From the NCBI RefSeq assembly GCF_000004195.4, contig NC_030681.2:90093681-90157680 (forward strand): 64,000 bases of DNA, written 5' to 3'. The DNA is from Xenopus tropicalis. Lineage: Eukaryota > Chordata > Amphibia > Anura > Pipidae. Positions within the stretch are counted from its first letter, which is position 1. Each line of letters starts with the position of its first letter. Below, in pieces: positions 45,102-57,097 of this stretch. The notes below the pieces were generated by a model that was not told where the DNA came from, did no database searches, and saw only the letters and a list, made by a program, of their open reading frames with translations. The position numbers were made by a program, and so were the translations under genes.

Positions 45102-46639
45102 TATGGTATAGAGAATCAGTTTTTTTGTCTTTATTCATGCTAAACATGGTGCTACACAGAATAAAAACTGTAATTACTTTGTGTTAGGGCGCGATTAGCT
45201 AGAAAATGCTTCATAAATTCTGTGAAATTGTAATAGAATACAGACAGAGGATGATCCAGGGATTGATATAGTTCTTTGTGAGTAGCTGGTGTAAAATGAA
45301 CTTGACATTTTACCTAACAGTTGCATAATACATTTCTTTCACACTGAAAGTGCTGCTTTTGCAAATAATGGCACATGTACTCAATTGCTAACATAACATG
45401 ATGTGCTAAAAGTCCAGTGTAATACCCAGAGAAGAAATTCAATGAAATCAAAAAGTGTGAATACATTTCAGTACATCTTTTATTTCTGACTTTGACAAAC
45501 AAGCCTTTAAGCTAATAGCTTACTGTCAATGTATTACAAAGTACATTTACCTTCCTGTACAGGTTTCTTCATGCATGGTTAAATTCTAATGGCATTTGTA
45601 TTCTGATGCGTGTATATAGTACCTGTGTACTCTGGATAGTGGTAAATACCTTACAACAGAGCAATTCTGCCCCCAGAAATGAATAAGGAGGTTGTATTTA
45701 TCTTTGGACAATATCTTTATAAAACTTACCCAAATCCACATGTATCCAAAAATATTAGATTTGGAAAATGACTACTAATTGGAGGATGTTACAGGAAATG
45801 ATGATGCTTTTGGAGGGGTTTGTTGACTAAAATATAAAATCTTCAAATTTGCTTTTAGTCACCAAAAAGCAAAAAAAAAAAAAGTGCACATTTTTCGAAG
45901 ATGAAAAACTTGCTTTTTCCAAGTCATTTTACTAACCTGGAAATTCTCCTAGCATACAACCTGAATTCCATGCCCAACCAATTCATGTTTGAATATTGAG
46001 TTCAGATCCTTCTGGTGGACTTTTTAAAATAATGATACACATCTTGTAACTGTCTCATAGTTAAATCAAAAGGAAGGGCACGGGCCCAACTTTCTAAATA
46101 TGTCTCAATATATCAGATCCTTCAGTTTATACTAGCAAACCTCAAAATATTGCTTCATTTTTTGACTATAGTAGTAGCTTTAACAAACTGTAATTTTAAT
46201 TTTCCAGCAAAACTCCAAATCCAGCAGATTTTGATGTTTTGTGCCTTGTGCAAGCTCAGACCCTATGGTAGCAACACTGGTAAGCAAATGGACTTAAATC
46301 TGAACTAAGCCACTACTACAGCTGCCAGCTGCTTAGAGACATTGCTTCATGCATATTTTGTGCCAGCATACTATGTTTTTTATATTGAATTCATATACCT
46401 ATATGTGTTTATTTGACACTGTTTATTGTAATTCTTTGCATTCATTACTTTCATTTCACTTATATTAGAGTTTCACCTGTTATCTAATATTCCAGTAATA
46501 TTCTACAGACTTCTACTCATGGACCCAATGTACTGTTCTTCAACTTCAGCTTTTTCTTCCTCTTTTTCTTCTTCTTCTTAGTGCCCCCCAATTTCGCTAC
46601 TCCTATAGTTTTAGGGGTACAACACCCAAACTCTCCACA

Positions 46640-47150
46640 CCTCTTCTCCCCATAGCAGAGCAGGTTGCTTGTGCTTTGCCAAGAGATCCCGCCCCCTATC
46701 TTTTTGTGGCGCCGCTCCGAACACCCCAGTTTTCCCATTGACTTTGACATGGAAGATTTTCAAACTGCTGCCACTCTTACAGCTTTGAAACTACACCCCC
46801 AAGCTTGAATAACATAATAATGAGGTCCCCCTGAATTAAATTTAAAATACTGCCATTCAGACACTATTAAAATCAGGGTCCCCAAACTTTGCACAGTGGT
46901 CAAGAAAAAGGTTAGAAAAAGTGGGCGAAACCAACAACCAATTTCATTCAGATTTCATTCAGTGACTTCATGTTTTTCAAACCAACATGCAGTTTGTTCA
47001 CAAATTCCCCTTTTTAGTTGAAGTGGGGGGTGTTTGCATGTCAAACTACTCTCTACCCCTGGGTAATATCTAGTGGGGACAGAACACCACATGTAGCTGT
47101 ATAGGTCTTACATAGTTTTGGAGTTTGAGACCCTTCCCTCTCTCTGTCTT
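46640..47150. repeat. Probable interspersed repeat, class unknown
   Basis: This long low-complexity-free segment with blocks such as TTACAGCTTTGAAACTACAC and AGGGTCCCCAAACTTTGCAC looks like a repetitive family consensus rather than unique DNA. No second copy in the window supports this. A (TTC)n tract (46553-46578) borders it. Confidence 0.3.
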
Positions 47151-48739
47151 TCCCTCTCCAACATACTTACTGTATTAATTAACTCTAATGGATTTTAACA
47201 TACACCAACTGTCCCTGTTAAGATGACTTAACCCCCTGCACTTATATTCATGAATGTCAACAACTCAAGTCCTTCCAAAAGGTGTAACCTTATGTCATTA
47301 ACCACTGTTCTTTTAGACCTAATCTACTAACTTTTCTAAATAGCTTTTTGCATCTTTTATAATTTAGACATGTGTCTCTGGATTGCATTCCTAATACCAG
47401 CAGGGTATTTTCCAAACATATGATTAGATTAAACAATGACTTATGCTCCCTCCTTTTAGCCTACTACCTTTTATTCCTGCTTATTGTCCATGCAGCAACT
47501 CTATGTAGTTTTGCTGATTTGTTGTTTTCGCCTCTCCTGGCATTCATCCTTAATAATTGCAGGGTGCAAGCAAAAAATAGGGTGGTAAATGGTGTTAGGG
47601 ATTATTCATTTAAAACAGCTTAAACTTGAAGTTCATAGCCAATAGATAAAGTGCATAAGCATAACAGGAATGAAAGAGGCAAAAGATCAAGTTGGCATTT
47701 GCAAGAAGCATTGAATTATTAAACAATAAATACCTGCCAAACATATAGTACTGTATATATATATAAGATAGTGAACACCCTTCTGTGATTTATAAGGCTA
47801 TTAAAGCTGCCAAGGAAACCTTTTATTAAAGGTCAGAGAACTCCAATGTAACTTCTATTAGCCTTTTTTTCATTTAAGGGGGTATGTTTTCCTTTGGAAC
47901 ACACAAGGGTAAATATTATTTATGAAATTAAAAAGTCATCTTGTGATTGCTTTGCACTTCTCCTGGATCCAGATTCAAACAAATTTAATTTCCCACTTTG
48001 CCACATCTCCAGACAAGCAGCCTGTTTTCCTTGACTCTTCTCCAGGCCCCTTTACTTGCATTTCAAGCCCAGCACATCCCCCTATGCTGCTTCCTCACAA
48101 GATTAATTGCCCATGCAGTTACCTCTCAATCCCCCACCCTGGACAAGCAATCAGCTTCCATACCAGCACCTTCACTGTTTTGCACAAATACTAGCATTAA
48201 CACTCATGCTTCCCTACAAGTTTGACTTGCTCTCATTGTTCATCCCAATTCAGTCTCTAATGTAATGCATTCCTTATGCTTCTCTAAACCAGTTTCCTCC
48301 TTTTTCTCATTTACAGTGCTGTGAAAACAAAGCCCATTGTAGAGAGTCATTGCTATGGGCTTGGCATGCAAACAACATCCATATGAGCAGTGACATATAG
48401 GTGTGCTGTGAAAGCAACATCAATAGCAATGGTAAGGGTCATTGCTATGGTCACACAATTCAAGCAGCCTCCATAACAGCTTTGAGAGATGCAATTATGG
48501 TCAAACAATTTCAGAAGCAGCGCTGACAATGCCTGTCAGTGTGGTTATTATTAAGGCTCTATGAACATTTGTCATCTCTGCTATGATCCTGCTCACACAG
48601 CCAACTTAGCAGTGCCACTATCTCTTACAAAAGGGTGTGTTGTAAAATTTTCATGTTGTAGATAATACACAGATAAAGCATGCTTAATTTAAATTTTGAA
48701 GGTATAGGCTGTGATCCACACTGAACTGGTGTGTTACAC

Positions 48740-49203
48740 TAAGGGGCTGATTTACTTACCCACGAACGGGTCGAATGGAGTCCGATTGCGTTTTTTTCGT
48801 AATGATCGGTACTTTGCGATTTTTTCGTATGTTTTGCGATTTTTTCGGATTCTTTACGAATTTTTCGGATCCAATACGATTTTTGCGTAAAAACGCGAGT
48901 TTTCCTATCCATTACGAAAGTTGCGTAAAAAGTTGCGCATTTTGCGTAGCGTTAAAACTTACGCGAAAAATGCGCAACTTTTCGCGTAAGTTTTAACGCT
49001 ACGCAAAATGCGCAACTTTTTACGCAACTTTCGTAATGGATACGAAAAACTCGCGTTTTTACGCAAAAATCGTATTGGATCCGAAAAATTCGTACAGAAT
49101 CCGAAAAAATCGCAAAACATACGAAAAAGTCGCAAAATGTTCGTTTTCAAGTCGGAACTTTTCCAATTCGGGTCGGATTCGTGGGTTAGTAAATCAGCCC
49201 CTA
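48740..49203. mobile_element. Near-perfect foldback element (long hairpin)
   Basis: Two arms of about 230 bp are inverted around a 9-nt spacer (48970-48978). Termini: AAGGGGCTGATTTACT and the inverse, ending AGTAAATCAGCCCCT. The inner stem ACGCGAAAA/TTTTCGCGT is exact. CpG-rich motifs (TACGAAAAA and relatives) recur every 15-25 bp along each arm. The open frames in both directions (about 90-100 codons) are a symmetry effect. Confidence 0.85.
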
Positions 49204-50279
49204 GGTGCAGCAAACACACCATTAAAGTGTTTTCCATATGCAGAATTACAGTATTTAATTCTTATTTTATTTATTTCTCCTTCGATTTCATACATGAATC
49301 TATCGTGACTTAAAGGCTTTATGACCAATTTATAATACACAAATAGTCAGAGGTATCATGGTGTATATATGGTGCACGAAGACAGAAATTACATTTCCCA
49401 ACATACCATGAAGTTGAGCAGTGCCTGAAAACACTTTGAGACCTCTTTTTTGAAGTTTACCATTTCCCCCCATATTCAGTGTTAATTCTGCTGCATGCCT
49501 TAACTATAAAGTAAAACTGACGTGAATTAGTGACAGTAATCTAAATGTATTCAAGCAGATCTTTACTGAATCTTAACAACAATCAAATTATATCTTAAAT
49601 ATTGCATAATGATCAGTGTGGTATCCTGCTGTCTTTAATTGGTTTTGAAATATTAGAACACTAGTTTTGCTGAAACTTCATCAAACATGCATGTCAACAA
49701 AAAGATGTCATATCTCCAGCAACAAGTTAATATTGTATTTGTTTATCTTGGAAATTTGCTTTTTCCAATGGTCTCAGCTTCTATTAGGCAACGCCAATTA
49801 AAATATTTCTGTTTCACTCATATTCTTTAGGTGTTTTTCTCCACTTTCCCAAACTGCACGAGTTCTCACTTCCTACTTCCTGAATGGAAGGCCACACTGT
49901 ATTCCCCACCGTCTTTTCATAGGTAGTGATTAATAAGACCCAAACACCTGTACTAGCGTTTAAATGAACAAAACCCTCCCCCCCCAACTATGTTTAACCT
50001 CATAGAAAATCCTGGGAGTGACTGTGGCATAGTAATTTGGGAGTAATGTAATAATTGGTCTTAGTTTGGCTGCTTGCCTAGTAACATGTACCAACCAAAA
50101 TTTGCTTGTTTGCTTTTGAAACCAAACACCTGTTTGGATCCTGTGGGTTACTAGATGTGGGCAAACAAAACTTTTTTACATTACCTCTATAGTATTTATC
50201 TGTGAATCATCATTGCTTCTCTTTCCCACAGTTAATGGTTCCAGATATTCCCCCATATGTGATAAAAGGCACTAAGTTT
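49204..50279. other. Non-coding stretch
   Basis: Unique-looking AT-rich sequence between two MITEs; nothing recognised. Confidence 0.35.
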
Positions 50280-50600
50280 CAGGGCCGGATTTGTAATCCC
50301 GCCGCCCCAAGGCCGCCCCTGTCCATCTTGCTCCACGCATGCGCAAACGCACGATCGGCACCCCCGCGCATGCGCAAATGCACGATCGGCACACCCGCGC
50401 ATGCGCGGACGTACACCCGCGCGCATGCGCGATCGACACTGCATGTAAACATTCGCATACGGAGCAGTGGGGGAGAGGTCCCCACTGCTCCGTATGGGTG
50501 AAAAACCTTTAGATTGCGGTGCGGCGGGGCGGCATGCCGCCCCCAAATTTGTGCCGCCCTAGGCCCGGGCCTTTGCGGCCTCTCCGCAAATCCGGGCCTG
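50280..50600. mobile_element. GC-rich MITE with hairpin and minisatellite
   Basis: The termini are CAGGGCCGGATTTG and the inverse, ending CAAATCCGGGCCTG. Inside are about 3.5 units of a 29-30 bp minisatellite (CGCATGCGCAAACGCACGAT and variants, 50336-50430). A perfect hairpin also lies inside, with the arm GCATACGGAGCAGTGGGG near 50454-50471 and its complement to about 50497. It is a CpG-rich island in otherwise AT-rich DNA. Confidence 0.7.
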
Positions 50601-50734
50601 CTAATTTTGCTCAGTAACAGAAAACCATAATATGTTTGTTTTCAAACATCTACCTGCTGATTGGTTGCTATGGGTTACTGTTCCTGGGCAAACTTAGTGC
50701 CTTTAATTACATAATCACCTTAAAGTTTTGCTCA

Positions 50735-50928
50735 TCAGTGAAACTGCGAAAATGTTGCGTGGCAAAGAATATTGTTGCACTTGCCTTTTTGTTTATGCAA
50801 GCGACAATTATTTGTTGATCTGCGTTTTTTACGGGGCAAATATTGTCGCCCATTTTGCGAAATAATCCGCCAATGGCGAAACGCAGAAATTTGACACAAA
50901 GCCTGCCGAATTATTTTGTCCACCACTA
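50735..50928. mobile_element. Fragment of the hAT MITE in inverse orientation
   Basis: AATAATCCGCCAATGGCGAA, GCAGAAATTTGACACAAAGC and the terminus TTTTGTCCACCACTA are the reverse complement of the left end of the 30184 family. The other end is unclear. Confidence 0.55.
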
Positions 50929-51557
50929 GTGCAGAGTTGTAAAGATTGGTGTGAATTGAATCTCATATCTGTAATAGTCTGTTATTGCCATTACAAAAAA
51001 TTGAATAGCTTGCATTTCAAAATATTACATTACAATATAAAGGTGGGCATTTCATTACACCAGAATAAAGCCTAAAATTACACCATTATTTTACCATCTA
51101 GATCTATAGTAATGCAGTAAAGTTAATGGAAAAAATTCAAGTAGTTGGCATCTGTTTTTACTTGGCTTTTACAAGGCTAACACTTCTTTTAAACCACAGA
51201 ATGTTCCATTTGAATTAAACATTAATTATTACACAGCTTTATAAATGTGTGATTTTATGTGGAAAACTGTGCTGTTATGTTGACAAAGTTTGTTTTTTTT
51301 TAAACACCTTTTTTCAAACACTTTTATAAATATGCCTTGTAGTTTCACATATTCTGTAGTTTTAACATGTCTGCAAAATTTCTAGAAAGCATAACATTTT
51401 TATATGAAAATAATTGTAGTTTTGTTCAGTAGGTCATGAATATGCATTATTCAAAGCTCCACTCAACATAATAGACCAGGTGTGGCTTTTTCAGGCAACA
51501 CATAAAAGATAACTGACCAGAGCAGAGCTTATAGCAAACATACTGCAATAAAGACTC

Positions 51558-52129
51558 TAGGGGCTTATTTACCAACATTGGGCAAATTTGCCCATGGCTG
51601 GTAACTAATAGCAACACCAGGGGGCCCATTCATTAAACAATGATTTTTTTTTCAGAAAAATTTGTATTTTTTCTAATTTTCAGAACTTTTTGTAATGTCA
51701 ATGATAATATCATTAAAATAGTACAACTTTTTTGTGGTTTTCGTTAACTTCCACAAAATAGTCGTTTTTTTCACAAAGACTACGACCATTTCAGAATTAA
51801 TTCAAGATTTGGTATTGTGACTATTTTTTGGCCAGGTTGGAGCAGTGGAGTCCTACAGAAGGCTTTCGCGCCATTTATGATTGTTCCAATACACACATTT
51901 CTTGACTATTGGATTGCAAACACAATATTTTCGCACGACCAAGAAAATAATTTTTGCACAATTTTCACACATCAGAAATTATTGCGGTAACAATTTTTTT
52001 TCCAATAATGCTTTTAATTAGTGAAAATTTGTGGATAAATGAATGGGCCCCCAGATGTAGTTAGGACAATGGATGCCATGGTTACTGCCCATGTGTAAAT
52101 TTGCCCAGTGTTGATAAATGACCCCCCTG
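51558..52129. mobile_element. Nested pair of palindromic MITEs
   Basis: The outer ends are TAGGGGCTTATTTACCAACA and the inverse, ending TTGATAAATGACCCCCCT. The inner ends at 51620-52052 are GGGGGCCCATTCATTAAAC and the inverse, ending ATGAATGGGCCCCC. The inner element lies between GCAACACCAG and AGATGTAG of the outer one. Confidence 0.65.
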
Positions 52130-52328
52130 AAACTTAAATAAGTAAATATTTTATATATACAAAATATAAATATATAATAAGACAGTACAAATGAATAATT
52201 TAAATTTCTGGTGTTAGAGTTCCCGAAAGGGCAGTTAGATAGATAGTTTTATTTAGGCAAGACTTGACTGAGTACAGTTCAAACATAGAATTGCAAATGC
52301 AATTTAAACTTTAAACAACTATAGTTTT

Positions 52329-52470
52329 TAGTAATGAGAGATTTTTTTTTGTCAGGCATAGATACATGGTGAAATTATGAATTTCCCAATGGAAAAAAAA
52401 ATTCTCTGAATTTTTCAGCAGTTTCACAATTTTTTTGCAAAATGAAATGGGACAGATTTGCTTATGACTA
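52329..52470. mobile_element. Short hAT-type MITE (142 bp)
   Basis: It starts TAGTAATGAGAG and ends GACAGATTTGCTTATGACTA. The flanks ATAGTTTT and ATAGTTTG are a 7/8 target duplication. It is an internally deleted version of the 27504 and 30184 elements, lacking the minisatellite. Confidence 0.7.
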
Positions 52471-53224
52471 ATAGTTTGGTTTAGCAGGATAATTCTATGG
52501 CAGCCCATAAATACATATTATCTAAAGCTCAAATAATTGCCTCTGGTCAGCGACGGGTTCAATCTGACAGCAGAAAGATTGCTGAGCTCAGAAGAGCTAC
52601 AATAAAATCCAGGAACTCCATATAAAAGAAAATATTGTTGACGTGCACTGTATGGGATGGAAATATGGGGTGATATATGTACTGATATATATGGTACATA
52701 AATTCAAATGGATCATGTCAATGGTCATTTAAGTACAAACTTTTCACCTCGTTTAAGAGGAATTCTCAAGCTGTAAAAAAGTATTAATGAGTATCTTATT
52801 TTTGGTGTTAAAGCACACAGGTCTCCTGCATCACAGATATTTACGTCAAAACAAATAAACCAGAGTGGTGTGATACCCAACAGACAACAGTTCTTCCCTG
52901 TAAGAATACTTTTTTCAGATCTTTCTTAAAAGTGCAAAAATATAATTCTGCTTTATGCCGACCTTTCTATTATTTTCTAACGAAAGGCCTCAGAGTTTTT
53001 ATTAAAAGTTTGTAATTTAAAAATGTGGACATCTACTTGTTTATTGCAATAAATATATTTCAATTGAAAGTAATTATAGGCTAGTTTGGAATTTTATATT
53101 TTTTTATTTAAAAATTTCTATGTTAAATTAATTCTGTCAAATTTTTTACTATAATTATAGAAACAGAAAAAATCCACTTCAATGCCATGTCTCAACGTTC
53201 AGCAGATAACCATTCCTTTCAATT

Positions 53225-53328
53225 AACTAAGATAATCATAGCAAGCTTTCAGAACATTTTAGTTCCTTTTTCAAGCTGATGAAAAAGGAACTAAAATGTT
53301 CTGAAAGCTTGCTATGATTATCTTAGTT
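53225..53328. repeat. Perfect 49-bp inverted repeat with hammerhead-like core
   Basis: The left arm 53225-53273 and right arm 53280-53328 are exact reverse complements with a 6-nt spacer AGCTGA. CTGATGA (53276-53282) and GAAA (53303-53306) are separated by a GGAAC/GTTCT stem, and GC-TT-GC then TA follows. The tail TTAGCAAATAAAGGTATCAC continues to the right, as in Penelope-like or SINE-like 3' ends. Confidence 0.75.
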
Positions 53329-53481
53329 AGCAAATAAAGGTATCACCTTTATACCACTTTTGTAATTTTTTATTTCAAAAGGGTTACCCTGTAAACATAT
53401 ACAGCTTTTAGAAATATCACCACTAAACATAATAAACATCAACAAAAAATGAAAACCAATAGCCAGTTGCCTTAACTCTTT

Positions 53482-53912
53482 GGGGCACATTCATGAAAAC
53501 GAATGGGATAAATTCAGATTGGATACAAAAATTTCTGAAGATCGCAAATATCACGAATATGTTTACGAAAAAATCATATTAGTCACGAAAATATCCTATT
53601 GGTGATCTGAAAATCGCTAAATTTTCGTATTGAACGATCGTAAATTGCAGCAAAACCTTTCCAACTTTGATCCTTCTGTGCATGATTTTGGAAGCCTCCC
53701 ATATGACTCAATGGCACTGCGCAGCTCCAACCTGGCCCAAGGAAAGTCACGATAAGGAAACTTGAATGAATCTGAAACTTTCGTACTCGGCAATACAATT
53801 TTGTCGTGAAAAATACAAAAAAATTGTGCAAGGTACGAAATTGTCGCAAAAAATACGCTCTAAAAAACGTGTTTGGATGCATTTGGAGCGTTCGTGGATT
53901 AGTAAATGTGCC
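53482..53912. mobile_element. MITE of the GGGGC(A/T)..TTTAC..AA family, member A
   Basis: The ends are GGGGCACATTCATGAAAACG and the inverse, ending TTAGTAAATGTGCCCC. The interior block CTCAATGGCACTGCGCAGCT is shared with the neighbouring copy. The TACGAAA motifs also recur in the 48740 foldback, suggesting one superfamily. Confidence 0.65.
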
Positions 53913-53928
53913 CCTTTATGTCACACTA

Positions 53929-54466
53929 AGGGGCTGATTTACTAAGACACGAATTCAAATCCGAATTGGAAAAATTCCGATTGGAAAACGAACATTTTTC
54001 GACTTTTTCGTATTTTTCGCGTTTTTTTCTTCGCTGTTACGAGTTTTCGTAAATTGTCGCAACTTTTTCGTAACCGTTACGACTTGCGCGAAAAGTCGCG
54101 ACTTTTTCGTAGCCGTTACGATATGCTCGCGACTTTTTCGTATTGAACGCTTGGAAACTGCGGGCAAAACTTTCAGACTTAGCATGATTTTGGAAGCCTC
54201 CCATAGGACTCAATGGCACTCTGCAGCTCCAACCTGGCCCAAGAAAAGTCACCATACTGAAGCTTGAATGAATCCGAATCTTTCGTACTCGGCGCGAAAG
54301 CTGCGAAAAGTATTCGTAACGCTACGAAAAAGTCGCAACATTTTGCGAAACAGTCGTAACGGCTATGAAAAAGTCGCGTAAATTTTCCGAAAAATCGCAA
54401 AATACCGATCATTACGAAAAAAACGCATTCGGCCAGTTCGTGCATTAGTAAATGTACCCCTAAAAG
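53929..54466. mobile_element. MITE of the GGGGCTGATTTACTAA family, member B
   Basis: It starts AAGGGGCTGATTTACTAAGA and ends TTAGTAAATGTACCCCT. It contains CTCAATGGCACTCTGCAGCT, homologous to member A 17 bp to its left and in the same orientation, so the two are a near-tandem pair. Left and right arms are only partly complementary. Confidence 0.65.
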
Positions 54467-55633
54467 TTCATTTTAAGGTGAAATATATCTTTATCCAAGG
54501 TAGCCACAAATATTTAACAGTACCTGCATCCATTAAAAGAAATACTATTTTAATAAATGCTGCAGCCTTATTAACCAATTCCCTCCACAGGTTCGGGATC
54601 TATGCAATTTAATGCAATGACCATTCTGCACAAAATAAACTAAATGCATCTGGTAATACTGCAGAATACACAACTAAAACTAAATAAACTAAAACTATAC
54701 TTTATACTGAGAAACCTGACTTTTCTTTAGCTCGGTGTTCCATAATGGATTCCTTTAAAATGAAAATCAGTAAAAGATGCTGAATTTATCATTCCTTTGA
54801 ATGAGTTCATTCAATAAAAAAAAATAAAAGTGTTTACAGATAAAGGCACGGTTGAACCTATTTTGTTTCTAGGTCATTTGCTTTGAGATGGAACCATAAG
54901 GGCCAGACAGATTAAGCATTTTGAAACAACCAAGATTAGCCAGACCATCCCCTTTAACATCAACAAAAAATATGTGCTGTAGAAAAAAAACGCAAATCAG
55001 CATTGACCTGCTAGTTCTATTTTTCATAGGTCAACACTTTAAGCCTATGTAACCTCTGCTATCTATAAAAAGATAATATACAGTAGTCACATTCAAGATA
55101 AACATGAAAAAATATCTACCCTACAGTTGTAAGCAGACTATAGGAAGCACTGAGATTATTTCTTGTACTTGTTCATTTATCATTTTATGATTTCTCTCTA
55201 CAATTTATTGCTTCACAATTTGTCTTATATTGAAAAATATCATTTTTTACTGTCTCCTGAGAATTCATGATGGTTTAGAGCAACATAAAACCTAAATGGG
55301 CTGGATAAAATGATGCTGACATATAAAGTGTATTTCTAAGTTTGCACATAATAAAAATGTTATTTAAAATAATTTATTTGATTACATAGTCACAGTAATC
55401 CTTATTGCTGCAAATGCCAGATAATCTACCATGCATTTGTATACCCCAACATTTTCATGATATATTTTTCCTCTATCTTGCACATGGTTTCATTTTATTT
55501 GCAGTATTTAAAGGTATTTTTTTCATACTCCTTTGTGTTTCTACAGTCCTATATGTTAATGTGCACAATTTTACATTAAATCTTAACATTTAAAAGCGAA
55601 CAATAATTTTGCAGAGGGTGTGTACATTGTACT
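54467..55633. other. Non-coding stretch
   Basis: AT-rich; no recognised exon or repeat. Confidence 0.35.
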
Positions 55634-55945
55634 ATGGGATCTATTATCCGGAAAGCTTGGGACCTGGGGTTTTCCAGGAAAGGATTCTTCCAGTAATTTG
55701 CGTTACAATATGTAATTAAGTCTCCTAAAAATCATTTAAACATTAAATGAACCCAAATAAGATTGTTCTGCCAACCATATGAATTCATGCCACTTAGTTA
55801 CCATCAATTATAATTACTATTTTGTTTTACTGAGAAAAAGGAAATCATTTTAAAACTTAGAATTATTTGCTTAAAATAGGATCTGTGGGAACTTTCTGAA
55901 TAACAGTGTTCCAGACAAGGGATCCCATATTTGTAGTGGTATTTA
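55634..55945. mobile_element. MITE of the CAGGTATNGGACCC family, inverted copy
   Basis: The sequence starts TATGGGATCTATTATCCGGA and ends CAGACAAGGGATCCCATA. The interior matches the reverse complement of 1936-2270 (AAACATTAAATGAACCCAAA, GAAAAAGGAAATCATTTTAA). Confidence 0.6.
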
Positions 55946-56178
55946 TCCCTTAGTGTATAAACACTATCAAAGGTGAAATGTACAGTGTAGTTAACCAAAC
56001 ATTGTGACTGAGTACTCATACAGCAAAGATGTCAACCTATTAGGGCCTGATTTATGATTGCCCAAGCCTATCGTCCCAAGAAATAATAAAGGAAACCCTG
56101 CGTGGGTTAAGGAACTCATGCAGGATTTTGGGCAAAAATACCTTGTTGGTTGAGGTTTTTTTCCCCGAATAGGCTTTC

Positions 56179-56662
56179 TTAAAAAAGAAGGAAAGGCATT
56201 TTGGCATATTGCTGCAAATAGTCATAGTCATAATAGTGCAAGCTAGAATGCTATATTTATTCTGCAGAAAGCTTTACCATACCTTAGTAAACAGGCCTAG
56301 ACGCTCCCTCTGTTTGTTAAAGATAGTAGCTGCCATTTTAGCTTGGTCTCCATAGCTTCCCTGCTGCTTCTAGCCGCTGGTAGCTCAGATCACACATTGT
56401 GTTGGGAGGGGGAGTGAATTCTTATGGGAGGGGGGAGCAGGAGAAGTGTGAGAGGAAAGAACAGGTCGGGCAATGAAGGAATTTTCTGAGAGAGGAAATC
56501 TGATACTGAAGAACATGTTTACATAAAAGAAGACAAGATATCCTGTCTTTCTTTTGATAGATGACTCAGTGAAGCTTTTCTGTGAGTGTTTATGGCTGTA
56601 TTTACATATACAGTACCTTTCTGATAAAAATTACTTAGATTTTACCTTTCCTTCTCCTTTAA
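56179..56662. mobile_element. T2-type MITE (Kolobok superfamily), second subtype
   Basis: TTAAAAAAGAAGGAAAGGCA at the left, CCTTTCCTTCTCCTTTAA at the right, with TTAA at both edges. The interior shares little with 31283-31776, so it is a different subfamily using the same termini. Confidence 0.72.
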
Positions 56663-56852
56663 ATTTGGCAGCTAAAAGCTGCGGAACTCTTTGTTATTTA
56701 AGAAAGTCCGCTCGAGGAATAAACATCAACTAGGCTTGGGCAATCATCACTTGAGTTCTTGGAACCTCTCAACAAAAAAAAAATGTACTTTTATGTTAAA
56801 AGTCAAGCCAATATTTTTTGTGTTTCATAGGAACTATTTGCTACATCAAACT

Positions 56853-57097
56853 CTATTGGGCAGATTTATCAAAGTGTGAATTTTAAGATCATCACAAAAA
56901 AAACGACTTTCTATTCATTCCAATGGGATTTTTGTAAGCATGTTTATCAAATGGTGAACTGCATTTCACCCACTGATAAACACGCTTCTAAAAATCCCAA
57001 AGGAACGATAGAATCATAGATAGAAAGCAGATAAGTTTTTCTGTAAATAGCTCTAATTTAACACAATTTTTACAGTATGATAAATCTTCCCCTATAC
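56853..57097. mobile_element. MITE of the GGGCAGATTTATCA family
   Basis: The ends are TGGGCAGATTTATCAAAG and the inverse, ending ATGATAAATCTTCCCC. An inner palindrome is formed by CCAATGGGATTTTTGTAAGC against CGCTTCTAAAAATCCCAAAG. A related left-arm fragment lies at 16630-16760. Confidence 0.6.

Larger units (their letters stand above)
41421..48739. other. Long non-coding stretch with simple repeats
   Basis: 41430-41650 and 44515-44720 share AGGAAGCAGACCC-like motifs (AGGAGGCAGACCCTGTGG; AGGAAGCAGACCCCAGGG), indicating an old shared repeat. Also contains the AT microsatellite, a MITE at 43130 and the presumed repeat at 46640. No gene recognised. Confidence 0.4.

Noticed and set aside
48775..49308. 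Similar predicted proteins on both strands around 49 kb
   Set aside because: They are products of a foldback element; the two arms read as the same protein in opposite directions.
50202..50546. Arg/Ala-rich frames on both strands of a GC-rich patch
   Set aside because: They fall inside a MITE with terminal inverted repeats and a tandem array; not genes.
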